Positions 48,501 through 61,113 of a stretch of 64,000 nucleotides of DNA are shown piece by piece. The notes under the pieces were generated by a model, which was given only the letters and a program-made list of their open reading frames with translations, was not told where the DNA came from and ran no database searches. The position numbers and the translations under genes were made by a program. Origin of the DNA: Otis tarda (taxonomy: Eukaryota; Chordata; Aves; Otidiformes; Otididae); the NCBI GenBank assembly GCA_026413225.1, contig CM048554.1, forward strand, positions 69,804,463-69,868,462, written 5' to 3'. How positions within the stretch are numbered: position 1 is the first letter of the stretch; every line of letters begins with the position of its first letter.

Positions 48501-51500
48501 GCACAGTTGCAGAGGTATGTCTTTATCTGCCAGAACAGAGACACTCAGGAGAGCAGCTGAAAGACTCTTCCCTTTCGTATCCTACTTAATGCTTTACTTC
48601 CACTTCAGCATCCCACTGTATAATCCACTCAGTGTGGTGAGAAATGAGTAAAAGACTTACTCCCTCAGGGAGAACACTGGTTGTTTAAGTTACTTGGGAC
48701 TTAAGACAGTCAGCTGCTGACAGCCCACGGTTAAATACCATCAGTAGCACTTCTTTCCAAGGATTCAAGATTTTGGAAGCCTAGAAAAAAAATAAATAAA
48801 AGAATAACATGAATAGTATTGGCAGAAGGAGAAAGTGAAGGTGTGAGGGGCTAGTAGCTGATGAAATAAAAGGAAATATCAAATGCCTTATGAGGGTTCC
48901 TGCACAGGAACTATGCATAGAATGAATTTGCTAAAGATTCAGCTTTGAGAAGGTGTTATTTCTGCCACCTTTTATTTCTCCAGAAGGAAGAAACACAGAG
49001 GCAAATAAAAATGCGAAGTATGTATTATATATTATTTCCACCTGGAAAGGTCAATAGATATCTAGCTTTCATGTCATCCATTTATCCTGAGTGAAGTTCT
49101 CCAGAAATTCGCAATTAGCCAAACAGTTAAGGAGTAATATTTTTTACTTGTGGGCAAAACCTTCTTGTACAGAGGGTACCTCTCAAAGCAGATGTCTTTA
49201 CCTTTCAATTAAACAATGAAATAACATGACATTTTGTGGTTTTTCTTTTGGTTTATGTTTTTTTACGTATGCTCATTGCTTGTGATACATCCTCCACACA
49301 ACAATCTGTTCTGCAGTACTCACATCTCAAGAACTGTAGTAGTAGTTATTGCTGTAAATACTTCTCTGGAGTTTTCTTCAACTTCCAGTTCTGTCTTTCA
49401 TTATGGTATAAATGAGTAAAATTTTTAGAACACAAGTTTATTTTGCCTAATTCAAAAGCCCGGCAATTTAATTTATTCAGTGATTCTTCCTTTTGGAAAG
49501 ATATTGTAAAGAATGCGCTTTCCAGATATCACTTTCGTTGTGTACGGGAGAAAAGGAGGTTCTGTTTTACTAATACTCACTAAATAAAGTTTTTTTACAA
49601 CTTGAGCCTGTTTCTTTGCATGAATTACTTTTTCTCAAAGGGAAAAATATGTTCTTGCTCAAACGACCAATGTGACCTTTATGTTCCCTTTGGTTTGGTT
49701 CTTGTTCTGTGTTAAGAAAAACCTAAGTGGTCTCATTTTCTATAGGTGAAAGGATACTCTGCCCACAGGCAAACTTCTTTCCAGATTTGTTTTTATTTGA
49801 AACCTTCTCTTAATTTTCTCACAGAATATCTAATAGTAATAGGCATGCCCATATCCTAAACCTTTGGGGTTTGTCTCAGTCACCAATAGGAAATCATATT
49901 AGGCAATATTTTCTGGTGTCTCAACCAGAAATCACTGAACATGGTCAGTAGTGGAGGTAATAAGCAGCTTCTTCCTCATAAGTGCAATATTTGCTCTTAT
50001 AATTCTGAAGTTTTCTCATTTTTTGTGCTAAATACATTTATTCACCCATCTACTGCATTCTAAGCTCCAGCTAGCAGAAAAAGCAAACATTATTTGAAAC
50101 GAAATCCCCAAACTGAAAAATTGTCATTATGGTAAAGAGTAAACAGAAACACTTTAATCAGCTGTTTTTTTATTCTGCATAGGGGCATTACAAAATGAAG
50201 GTCTCCTCGGTTTTGGACCTGTCAAAGAAATGGGAAAAATAAAGACGCTGACATTAATACTCCAGCACACTTTCCAGCTGAATGACAAAGATATAAATGC
50301 GTAGTTATTGTGCAACCCACTGTCTGTGCTTTTTTTCTTTCAGAAGATGAACAATGCAAAGGAGGAGTCCTGAGTACCACACTGTTAAATTAGAGCTTAG
50401 CTGTAGCATTTCAGTTAAGAAAAGGCACCATGAAGACAACTTCATGAGAGGCTTCCATATGCCTCTCTAATCGTATGTTCCTCCCAAAGTGATAAGGCCA
50501 CCCTTTCTCAAACCAACAGTCTCTTTGTTCTCTCCTTGACCTTGATGTGAGTGGGTGTAAGTCTGGCTTGAGAAAATCTAAATAAATCACTCCTGTTTGG
50601 TGATTTTTTAGAGTGTGGAAGTCAATACAGTGTTCTGCTGTCATATGTTTTCATATATATATATATAAAACAGAGTATACACGAGTATACTATGCTTGCA
50701 TACCTACCATTGACATTTCAATTGGAATGACAACATGTTCTCTGATAGATTAAATTAGTAAACTAGAATGAGGAAGCTGGAATGGTGGATCAAAACAATA
50801 TTAACTGTTCTTTTCAAACGCACAAAAACTGTAAAAAGAAATTACAGAAGTGGAAGAAAAAAATAATTAAAATATCAGCTTTTCTGAGAAGATTTGAAGA
50901 CCCTAACTGCTTAAATCAGGCAAATCTTCTTCCTTTTTAGTTAATTGTCAAGAATGTTTTTCCCACGAATGCCTTGCCAACTTACTTATCATCTCCAGGC
51001 ACAAGTAATAAAAGTTAATAGAATTCTATAGACTTTAAGGACATTTGGATCCAACCCTGAATCCGCTTTTTTTTTTTTAACTGATTGATCGTTTAGCTAA
51101 TCATTTTGGAAGCTTCTCCAAAAAGTAGAAGAGAAAATTGAAGTACCAAAGCCCTTTTTCACATATTCGTTTTCAAAACAAAAGCAGAAAAGGCACTTGG
51201 AAAATTAGTACTGATGACAGTAAGGTTATTAAATGCTAAATGTCACTGAAAATGAAACATCTGGGTGCTTCAGCTTCCAAGAAATAAAACCAACAGCATG
51301 CCTTTAATTTGCCTGAAACTTAATGATTTAAGGAAAAAAAATAGTCTATCATTTTCAGTTTATAGTAGTGCTGTTGATGTGCTATAGTTTCAGTGGGTGA
51401 CAATTAATGAGAATGATAAGTTCATGTAACCAGAGACACAAAACCTGTAAAATTAATTCAGATACGGGAGATCATTTGACATTTTTCAGGGGGATATTTT

Positions 51501-54500
51501 ACAGAATCATCTGTGTGGGCAGCTGTATCATGGACAGCAGTGATTTGGACACTGCCATAAAAAGTGTTTCTGCAATTTAGTTGACATCATAAATTCTGTG
51601 AAAAAATTTGCAGCAATAGAGCAGTTAACAAGGTTTGAATATGACCCTATTTAATGGCTTTCACCCTTCTTGTTGAGTTTCCTGCTATGAAGGGCTTCTA
51701 TCACATGCAGCCATTGTCAGTCTTTTGCTGACAATTTGGTTTAGATATATGCACATTTTTAAAATCATTCTCTAACAAAAATAAAATCATTGGCTAATAT
51801 AAAAAGACCTAGTTTCAGTGTGGAGATGAGTATTTTAGATTTGTAGTGGAACTATCAGAATAAGAAAGTTTTGTATTTAATTTTTAAATCATACACTTCT
51901 GTTCTTTTATTTTTGTCACATAAATGTCTTAATCAAAACTTTTAAGTGAAAGAAAATTATTTAAATAAAATTGGAAAGATCTTTGATACTTTTACTAAGA
52001 TCACAGAGTAATAGTGTAGAAGATCTTCTCCAGTATTTTCACACACTTTAAAGGCTGTTTTTAAAAAATAGCAATTGATAATTAAATCCAGAATCACATG
52101 GCATAGATGCTGTCTTCTGAGATGTCAGAAATGAATGCTTTTCACACTATGGATGATATTTACCTGTTGATGGCTTGAATACCAGTCACTTGAAGAGTAC
52201 ATTTAGTGGAGCTACAGTATATCAGCAGTCTGAAGACACAACTTTCACAGTCATGTGAAAATAGCGTGCAAAGACTGACGAAAAGAAATGTCTGTCTGTG
52301 TGTGTGCCAATGCAGCAAGGCACCTGTACTCCTATGGACATGTGCACAGAGTGAGCTAAGCATTGTCTTTCAGCATATGTTTGTAAATTCACGGGATTTA
52401 AAGTGAAAATAGGCCCTTATATCTCATGCTGTGGCCTTTTATATCAAGTTCAGTAACTCCAGCTGGAAAAAAAAGCACAACTCTTTAAAGTCCATTTGGA
52501 CAAACTGACAAAAAGTTTGAAGATTAAGTGGTCTCTTTTTCCCATGCTCTCTGTATTTATAAGAGGTCTTAGTCTTTAGTGCTACCCTGTCTCATCTTTT
52601 CACAAAGAAAGGTACTGGAATTTTAGTAGTGGTTTATGTTCATGTTCTCCTATTGACATTGATGAAACTATGACAATTTATTGTTTTATGTGACTCTCAA
52701 AATTGGATTTTTCCTACTATGAAGACCCGCAGGAGGCAGAGACTTGAACAAATCACTTCACTGCGGTGCATTGATGAAGCTATGCCAATTATTGTTGTAT
52801 TTGACTCTGAAAATCAGATTTTTCCCAGCATGAAGACCTGCAGGAGGCACAGATTTGAACAAACCCCATAACTTGTGTTGTCCAGGAGAAGAAAAATTGA
52901 AAAAGGTATAAAGCTTTTAAACCACAAGCAGGTTGCGTCTGCTTTTGTTTAACTATTTTTTTGATAATAGCTTTGAGGGATATCAGCTCCCTGATCAAAT
53001 TACTTGTCCTAGCCATCATAAATCAACTGAAGCCACTGACCCTATAAAAAATTAGTATTCTCTCTTTTTTGCCTCTCTGTGTTTGGCAACCACCCAAATA
53101 CACCAAGCTGTCTGTACCATCCTCTGCTGATCAACAAACACCACCGCAAATCACTTTGACTTTTAATTCTTCTGGGGAAATAAAAATTACCTCTACAGTG
53201 TGCTCCTGGTGCTCTTTGGAAAACTGATGATCGTGTACTGGATAATTACTAGACAATGAAGGCTTGCTTCTGTGATGTGTTGGAAATCTTGAATCTTCCT
53301 GGGGACCGAACTGTTGTCACCTCACAGGTTCATCATGTGTATGAAGACTGAGAGTCATTTGCTTCATGAGTTTGCCAGAGCCAGAGTACTTACCCCCAGC
53401 TTGTGCAAAACGGGACACCCAGGCAGAGTGTTCCTGAACTCTTCTAGGCTGGATGTTAATTGTCATTGTTAGTAATCATCATTTTCTATATATTTGCACA
53501 GGACTTGACATACATCTTAACATAAACATTAACATCATAATAATACATATTAATAATTATATACTATGATAACGACAATTCAGCTAAAAAGTCATCTGAT
53601 CTTTAACTATCATAAGTCCAATATATATTACCACGTTAATGCTTGTCTTGACCTGAAAACTGACAAAAGCAAAATAGTCACCACTAAGCTTGTCTAATTT
53701 AAAAACTTAAAATATGTGGGCTTACATAAAAAGCGTAATGAGTTCTAATTTAAATAGCTAATAATTTCTATTACATCCTCACAGGTGCAAGAAAGGAAAA
53801 CAGAAGGCCTCAGATCTCACCACTGTGCCTGACAGAAAACCAACTGCGCATACAAAAGTTAATTAATTTTGCTCTTTCCTACTCCTTTAATATGTCCAAA
53901 GGCACCTTCAGATGTTTAATTTTTTTCCATTGGAATGAATATTAGATAATGCTTCTGTTCTTTTTTGTTAAAAAACTTTAAAAAAAAAAATCACTAATAT
54001 CCCATGAGACAATGAAGTAGCTTCTATCTAAGGTGTAGGAAGGGATGTGCAGAGCCTGCTATCACACCAGTAAAACTTTTTCCCTTCCCACAGCTCCTGC
54101 CTCAGCCTTCCGCAACATTCTACGAAGCAACATTTTTTCCATTGCCTGCTTCTGCCAGTCACTCATGACAGAACAGAAAACATCTCAGTCTTTTTAACCA
54201 CTACATTTTCTTGCAAACCACAGCCCTGGGCTTAATACTCCTGCCTTTGCATTGTACAAAAGTATAAACTCATATAACAGTACTAGAAATGCAGGGAAAT
54301 TTATGTGAAAGAAATACTCATATATAGAATCATAACCAATTTTTTTTTTTTTTCCTGCAGAGTAGGCATCAACTCTTCTGGTCTATATGGTGTAGTACTT
54401 CAACAAATGTGATTCTGGTTGAGTTAGTGTATATCCTTAACATTTTTCTTGGTATACAAATAACTTCCAAAATGCCAAGAAAGTATATGCTCCTCCAAGG

Positions 54501-56490
54501 ATAATCAGCTACCGAAACAGTATTTGAGGTGCTTTTGTTGAAACAGTTGTATTCTGATGTTCAATGGGATATTTTCAAACATCTTTGAAAATGGCAGGCT
54601 ACATTAAACTTATTTATGGTAATTCAGATCTCACTTCAGCAGTAAAACCTTTGTGAATACCAGTGACACAGCTGCTTTTCCAGGAACATTGAGTAGCACC
54701 AACATCTAGAAAAAAAAATCTTGTTATTTAAGATTCCTGCAGCTTGACTAACTTCTGCATCTGCAGCTATCCTAATTTTTAAAGCCATAGAGGAATGGAA
54801 AAAAAAAAAAGCATATTATATATTTCTATTACATTATACTTTATAAGAATAAATCTATGAAACAAACTGTAAGCAAGCTCTGAGGCTGTATTTCTGATTT
54901 CCCAATAGGTCACAGTGAAGATGAGCTGCTATACAAAGGGAGAACTGCTAAAGCTCCGAGTGAATACAGAATGGTATTACTCAAAGGACACTTTGAATGT
55001 GATTTGTCTCACTTAGCTTTATCTCTGGTTTGTCAGGTGTCCAGTCTAAGGTAGTTGCTCCGTCAATCTTAAATCTGTAGTCAATGAAGAGAAACTGGTA
55101 ACTCCTGATGGCAGTTCACCTATTCTGCAATAAATATCTGAGAGGTGGAATGAATCACCCATGAGAGAACATATCTTTCTTCATTTGCTGTATTCTTAAC
55201 TAGCTAAGAGCAGATCTCTCTAGCTTTCATAAGGCTAAAATTGTATGAGATTCATCTATGATACTATGATGCTCTCTGCCTAGTACTAAAGCTAAAAATG
55301 GACATGCTTTTGGTGTATGACCATAATCTTGATGTACGGAGATTTTCATACTCTAAATAATTTATTTTCCATGCAAATTCCTGTTGTATCTTTTAGTATT
55401 AAAATATCCCGATTTTTGTGTCATCAGTAGATGAACTGGAATTGAACAATAGATGTTAATTAACTCCTGAGAACAACTGCTGTAAAATACTACTTCTTAT
55501 TCACAACATAAGATTAAGCATATGATTAGAATCAAGTGTTATAATACCGTAAGAGTGGCCCAGTCAGTCAAGAGCAATAGGAGGTAAAACCTGTCAGGTT
55601 CCCTGGCTATCAATCACAAGTGTTCTCCAAATATAAAGCTAGAGCCAACCTACAGGAAAGATGAAAGATGAGAAAGGGGGAATAAGCATCATCTAATGGT
55701 GTGAAACTACTGAACGCAAAGCAGGTGTTTGTCAGAGTTCCTTTTGCATACTTGTTAGGTATTGAAGTCTATGACACAGCTAGATAACTGAGTTAATTAG
55801 GATCCTGGAAGTATATTTACAAATAGCTTGGGTAACTATGCAGTGTTCTGCATGAGATACCTTAGGAGGGTCCTGCTCACTGTGCGCTTTCCCTAAAACA
55901 ACTGTACTGGGAGATAGAACCTTGAATGGAAAGTCAGAAGGATTTCAATTCTTTTGTTTAACCCCATGACCAGTTATCTACATAAATGAAATAAGTCACT
56001 CTTTATGCACCAAGGATAGGGCAAAGAAATCACAGTGTCTTCAAGGGCAATAAAACAACACGTCACTTAACCAGACTAGATAATTTTTCCACTGGAAAAT
56101 AAAAACTGATAGATTTTTGCTCCATTTACACCAAGGTCAGTTGCTGGGAGAAGATGCCTAGGAAATAGTACAAGTATAGGGTAGATATGTAATTATATTT
56201 TCCTTGGAAATTCAACAAGCAGACATAAGTTTCCTGAACTACAGTTGTCTTTCTAATTAGTAACTTTAAACAAATTCTTCTTTCATGAGTTTAATCAGTT
56301 TTCAAACTCTGTAAAATATTGGTATCCAAAATATTTTTGAGTGAATGAGTTTCACTTATAGCATGCTGTGTGAATAATTGTAGCCTTTAGTTTGTTTTCA
56401 ACTTGCCCCTTGCAAGTTTCATTTGATTGACCTCCATTTGTGTACTAGAAGGAGTGTGCAGTCATTTCCTATTTCTATCCTTTATAATCC
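45516..56490. other. intergenic, mostly featureless
   Basis: Eleven kilobases of AT-rich DNA downstream of TRDN. The open frames are short, uncoupled to splice signals and not protein-like. Small features are an A/C-rich low-complexity tract at about 45712-45750, a (TA)n run at about 50653-50667, and the tandem duplication at 52657-52867. No gene was recognised. In mammals the next gene past the TRDN 3' end is CLVS2, convergent with TRDN; I saw no clavesin exon. Confidence 0.55.
52657..52867. repeat. diverged tandem duplication, period about 112 bp
   Basis: Unit 1 spans about 52657-52756 and unit 2 about 52769-52867. Shared words in order include CATTGATGAA, CTATG, GACTCT, GATTTTTCC, ATGAAGACC, GCAGGAGGCA and TTGAACAAA. 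Mismatches are scattered, so the duplication is not recent. No coding frame is shared by both units. Confidence 0.8.
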
Positions 56491-56583
56491 TGTCGTGGTT
56501 TTGTTAGTGAGGGGGGGCCTAAGGTGGTACATACCTACCTACCACCTTAGGCCCCCCCTCACTAACAAAACCACGACAAATCC
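56486..56583. mobile_element. 88-bp palindromic insertion with 5-bp target duplication
   Basis: Seen: left arm 56491-56529 (39 nt) is the exact reverse complement of right arm 56540-56578, separated by a 10-nt spacer (CATACCTACC). The insert starts TGTCGTGG and ends CCACGACA, so it has TG...CA ends. It is flanked on both sides by AATCC (56486-56490 and 56579-56583), an apparent target-site duplication. TG...CA ends with a 4-6 bp duplication are the mark of retroviral or LTR-type integrase. Ginger-type DNA transposons also make 4-5 bp duplications and begin TGT. The unit carries no gene. The arms resemble, from memory, the start of avian endogenous retrovirus LTRs beginning TGTCGTGGTTT. Confidence 0.85.
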
Positions 56584-56859
56584 TGATTTCATGGTCTTCT
56601 TTTGTATTTCCAGTCATTTTTTTTTCAACCTGAAGTGTCCAAGTCTATGTTGTCGTTCACCTGAGAAGTAATGTTGAAAAGGGGATGTGTTTATTTGTGC
56701 TGTTTTATTGAGTTAAGAATTAAAGCAAAAGTGCTATAAAACATGCACATCTTTTGCTGATATAATTTTCATCTACAAAAATTTGCCAAGAAATCCATGT
56801 GTTACTTTCCACTATTACTCATACAAACAATACAAAACATGTATTTCCTGTGAGGGGTC

Positions 56860-56935
56860 AGACCTCCTAGAACTGGTTAATCAGGACCATGTCCCATTAT
56901 TCCTTTTGTTTGAGGGTCCTCCTATTCAGGTGTTT
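56860..56935 (-). mobile_element. old CR1 fragment (no 3' terminus)
   Basis: The segment contains a 40-bp block (about 56867-56906) identical to 59429-59468, where it lies inside a recognisable minus-oriented CR1 3' region. The last 100 bp of CR1 are absent here. Boundaries are approximate. Confidence 0.5.
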
Positions 56936-58028
56936 ACTTAAAAATTGGTAGCTGAGTTCTGATGATCTGCAGTTCTGAAGAAAAAGGAGGATCTCTATGG
57001 TAGTGGCTTTTCAATAAACCTCTGGGACACTATACATTAGGTTTTTAGTACACATGGTTAATCTACTGAGGATTGTGCAAATTCTAGTACAGCAAGCAGT
57101 GCTGAATGTGCAATGCTGCTTTGACCTTTCAGTAAAAAGCACTTACTTCATTACTGATGCTTTTCAACAAACCCCAATAACATGTTGTGTGTTGAAATAA
57201 CTCAGAATGAAACATCTGGTTTCCTTACAGAAGTTCCTGCCATAGAGACAGTATCTTCTTTGCAAAAATTTGTATATGCCTGTGACACTTTATTTTAATA
57301 AGGCCATTAGGCTGGTATACAGTAGCCTTGTTACATATGTCAGGCCTGGAAATGTTGGGGAGGGAATGAGTACTGCCAACACACAAATTGCCAACATACA
57401 CTTAGATTAAAATGGAAAGGCACATATCTCCACCAAAATGGAGGACCCCAGGAGCTGTTGTATCTATCTAGCAGATTAGGTAAAATCAGTCACAAAAGAG
57501 TGAATGTGTAAAATGAGACACTACAGTTGACACCTGTATTTCAAATTACTAAATTTATGTCTGTGAAAATAAACAGTGTAGGTATGAGTGTTGAGACATG
57601 AGGCCTAAGAGCACAGTAGAACAGAACCACCCAACAAAACAATTAATCTCCTGCAAAAAATAACGTATCATCAGACAACTGTTGAAAACATAACTATTCA
57701 TTTTCCACCTCATCATGCTCAGAGAATATGTTGTTGCTAGTTGTCTAAATTTTATAGTCAAACAGCTGTAGAGGTCAGGGGAGCAGCGATGCGATACCAA
57801 AACTCAGTACTGAAAGCTGGTTTCAAGTCAGACCCAGCTGCTACTGCCTGAGCATTAGTTCCACATGACAGTGCAGCCAGCTGTGAATCAATTATTTTCC
57901 CAGTTCACTTCCTGAAGAAAAGAAGCCCATATTACAAAAGCCAGTACTGCTGCTGGCCATTCTTGGTTCGTTCATCATCAGTTTTTGCAGTTTCCATCCC
58001 CTTCTGCATTAAGGTCATTTCTATTCTT

Positions 58029-58217
58029 TCAGTGAATTAAATAAGGAATGAATTGCCCTGGTGAGCCAATGGAAGAATTTTGCAACGTCAACCAACGCCT
58101 GTTCTGCACCAGCTCGGTGGCATAGGCAGACACATCCAACTTCAACCCACCACTGACAGCAGCACCTTCATAACCTGACTGTATATCTAAGATTGAATTA
58201 TCCAGAGGAAATAACAC
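58029..58217 (-). other. protein-like open frame, unidentified
   Basis: A 62-codon minus-strand frame with a plausible amino-acid mix, including GGLKLDVSAYATELVQNRRW. No family was recognised, and no splice sites or ribosomal start context support it. It could be a remnant of the same kind of decayed sequence as at 60-61 kb, or chance. Confidence 0.2.
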
Positions 58218-58293
58218 TGAGTTAATAATTAATATTATAGAGTTAATAATGCTGTTGGAAAACCAGACATTTCAGTCATAATAATCAAATATT

Positions 58294-58521
58294 AGAAAAA
58301 AAATTTTTACAATGAGAGTTGTAGAGCACTGGAACAGGTTGCCCAGAGAGGTGGTGGATGCCCCATCCCTGGAAATGTTCAAGGCCAGGCTGGATGAGGC
58401 TCTGAGCAACCTGATCTAGTCAGGGATGTCCCTGCTCTTGCAGGGGAGTTGGACTAGATGACCTTTGAAGGTCCCTTCCAACTCTAACCATTCTATGATT
58501 CTATGATTCTATGATTCTATG
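58294..58521 (+). mobile_element. CR1 LINE 3' end with octamer tail
   Basis: Seen: the last part of CR1 ORF2 (frames for TMRVVEHWNRLPREVVDA-type sequence, here slightly altered) and the 3' UTR. It ends in four perfect tandem ATTCTATG units at 58490-58521. CR1 tails are made of this octamer rather than poly-A. The copy is short (about 228 bp) and well preserved, so relatively young. Confidence 0.92.
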
Positions 58522-59352
58522 AAATGTGCCTCCAAGAATACAGCTATACCATACATGGAAACAACGCTGACTGGAAAAGTAGGTAAGTGGCAACAGTAAT
58601 GGCTTACATTTAACATATCAAGAGAATTCAGCAGTTGCCATGTTCTCCAAGAGGAGAAATAGCATCACCATATCCTTTTTTACCTTCCCTAGTGAACATA
58701 AGAATAATAATGGTCTTTGAGACAAAAGTCTGAACAAAATAAAAACACAGTTATACTTTTTTCTTTGTCAGCCTTACAAATACATTTCCTTTTTCATTAC
58801 CCTTTCACTAGTAATAGAAATCTTCTTTTATTCTAGGTCTTCTTTTTTTTTTTTTGTCTTTGGATGATGGATTACATGGGAGGGAGATTTCAGTTTTTCA
58901 CCTGTGCTTCAGCACATTGTATGATTCTGGTGCTCAGCATCACATTACCTACATCCTTCAGTGTTTTTAAGCATTCAGGATGTGCTTTACTTTCGGTCTT
59001 CTCTCTTCTTTCCCTTTTTTTTCCCTCTCAAGAGTGGAAGCATTTATTTTTTAAAGAGGTGGATAGGATAGATCACATTCTTGTCTTCCCCTCTGCCAAA
59101 ACCAAGGAGAAAAAGTTATTAACTTTTGTTGAAATATTTCAAGGAAAACCAATTTTATATAAGAGTCGTATGCATGAAGTCAATTTGTTTCTGATAAGCT
59201 CTACTAAGCATGTATATATTTGAGTTTTTTTCCTTTGTTTCTATAGTAACTTCTCCTTCACCATGAGCTTAAGCATATTTTTCTGCACAGGAGACCTATC
59301 TCAGAATAAGCTAAAATAAAAGTTAAACAAACACACTGATAGATTATTCAGA

Positions 59353-59470
59353 AAGTCATAGAATGATTGAGATTGTAAGGAACCTCTGGAGGTCATCTGG
59401 TCCAACAACCCTGCTCAATCTGACCCCCTAGAACTGGTTAATCAGGACCATGTCCCATTATTCCTTTCTC
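59353..59470 (-). mobile_element. older CR1 3' fragment
   Basis: On the plus strand it reads as the reverse of a CR1 3' end: a CATAGAATGATTGAGATTG-like start, then a GAGGTCATCTGGTCCAAC block. It continues into the 40-bp block shared with 56867-56906. Sequence differs from the younger copies in this window, suggesting another subfamily or greater age. Confidence 0.75.
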
Positions 59471-59499
59471 TTTTCCTATCTTCGCTATCCTTTTCTTAG

Positions 59500-59540
59500 T
59501 GTAGTCTTTCTTATCTGGGATGTAGTCTTTCTTATCTGGT
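59500..59540. repeat. short tandem duplication, 21-bp unit
   Basis: TGTAGTCTTTCTTATCTGG occurs at 59500 and again at 59521. This is two near-perfect copies next to the CR1 fragment, probably a simple replication-slippage event. Confidence 0.8.
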
Positions 59541-59952
59541 ACAAACTCAGGTTTCTCAGAAAGAGATTAAGTCTAAACCAAAACCAGCCAGTTACAATGC
59601 AACAAGGAAGTTCTCACGGCATATAACTATGCTATAACTACACTGACAATCACTAGTAAGACTTTCACATGTACTAATACCATTAAGAAATGTTCTACGC
59701 GTAGCTAAATTCCTAGCTTCTAACAGGAAGCCTACAAGAAACGATACCTGCTCCACTGTTGAACACATTGGTTTTACAGTTCAATATCTACCATGGTTTA
59801 TGGGACTGGCACTATGCTAGATCATTCCTTTTGGCACTGGAAAGCATACTGCCAGACTAGAGGTTGATTTAAATAAAAAACTACATATCTGGATAGGGAT
59901 TGATCTATTAATATCAGGTGATTAATTTATCCCACTAAGAGAGGGAATACTA

Positions 59953-60213
59953 TTAAGATATGGTTCTTTTGTGCATGCTGGCTCTGCATACAGGTTCATC
60001 TTTCCATGATGTTTGAACTCTACTGGGTCTTGAGAGCTTGGCCAGAGCAATTTCTGAGTCATCAGTGTGTACTGTCATTTCTTCGGGGATATTTATCTGC
60101 AAAATATTTCCAGCTAGAGGGACATTTGGGCAATTATAGATGTATCGCCCATTGCCCATTCTGTGTGCTGACATTTGCTGAGGTTTTGTGGTACGTGCTC
60201 CACAAGCAATCAT
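59953..60213 (-). pseudogene. protein-like open frame, possibly part of decayed gene
   Basis: An 86-codon minus-strand frame. Its middle (such as PEEMTVHTDDSEIALAKLS) has the composition of an ordinary soluble protein. No start context, domain or splice site was recognised. It lies about 280 nt downstream, on the same strand, of the open segments at 60497-61113, and may be the tail of the same decayed coding sequence. No family was identified. Confidence 0.3.
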
Positions 60214-60496
60214 GAAATAGAGCTAATGTGGCCATCTTTGACACCATTTATTTGTCTTCATTAGGTACTTGCAACAGAAGTGACACATCCAGTGACCACA
60301 CAAATACCAAAGCAATGCTACCAGTAATATTTTTTCTTCCTGGTACTAAAACGTGTTAGGAAGAAACTAAAAACACAATCCAGCATCCTCTGTAAGACAG
60401 ACAACATTGTCATGCTACCAGGAAAATGATCTTCATTTGTGTGAGGAAAACACCTTCTTTAGCAGACTCGAAGGTGAAATTATTTTGGCTTCTGAT

Positions 60497-61113
60497 TCAT
60501 CTTGATGTTCTCAAGTACAGCAAAGTTTCTTCAGATTTAGCCCCCTGGAGCAGTGCTAAGCCTGCCTCCATTTGATCCTTCTGATCCTTGTTCAAAGCTC
60601 CCAAATGTTTAATAGCCTGCCAGTGCTCAGCTGTGATTATTCGTATCAAGTGCTTTGATTGACTCTCCTTTAGAATGTGGTACAAATTTAATATTAGTTT
60701 CAGGGAAAGTTGCTTAATGGTAAACGTGTCATAGAACAACAGATTCACATGGAGCAGAAAAAGATTGATCACTTGAATACATAAATACGTAGGTAATGTT
60801 GCTGTATTGAGTTTTGCATAGTAGAAGAGATTAACTAATAACTCTCAACAAGATCCATATATTTCAACAAGCTTTGGTCATGAGATGCTACATAGCTGAG
60901 AAGCTCTGGCAGAATCTGAAGAAGAAGTTAGATCATGAGTAATCATTTCTTCTCATGCTGCTCTGGCAAAGGAACACTTTGGTTCTTTTTTAACCAGAAT
61001 GCAATAGGCTCACCTTCTCTTTGTGAGAAATCAGATGGATTAAGAAGTGGTGTGACTGTTGTACCATTTTTTGCCTTGATATCTTCTAGTGTACCAGCAA
61101 GGAAGATACAAAA
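60497..61113 (-). pseudogene. decayed coding sequence of unknown family
   Basis: Seen on the minus strand, three open segments in order. First, 61113-60943 (including NPSDFSQREGEPIAFWLKK) ends in TGA. Second, 60927-60835 is in the same frame after two stops 15 nt apart, reads LPELLSYVASHDQSLLKYM and ends in TAG. Third, 60844-60497 is in another frame and open for 115 codons (including SQSKHLIRIITAEHWQAIK and DQKDQMEAGLALLQGAK). The second and third overlap by a few bases, so a single frameshift links them. The Leu/Lys/Glu/Gln-rich composition suggests helical protein. There is no real intron between segments, so a processed pseudogene or an old element-derived gene is the likeliest reading. 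I recognise no family. Confidence 0.4.
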
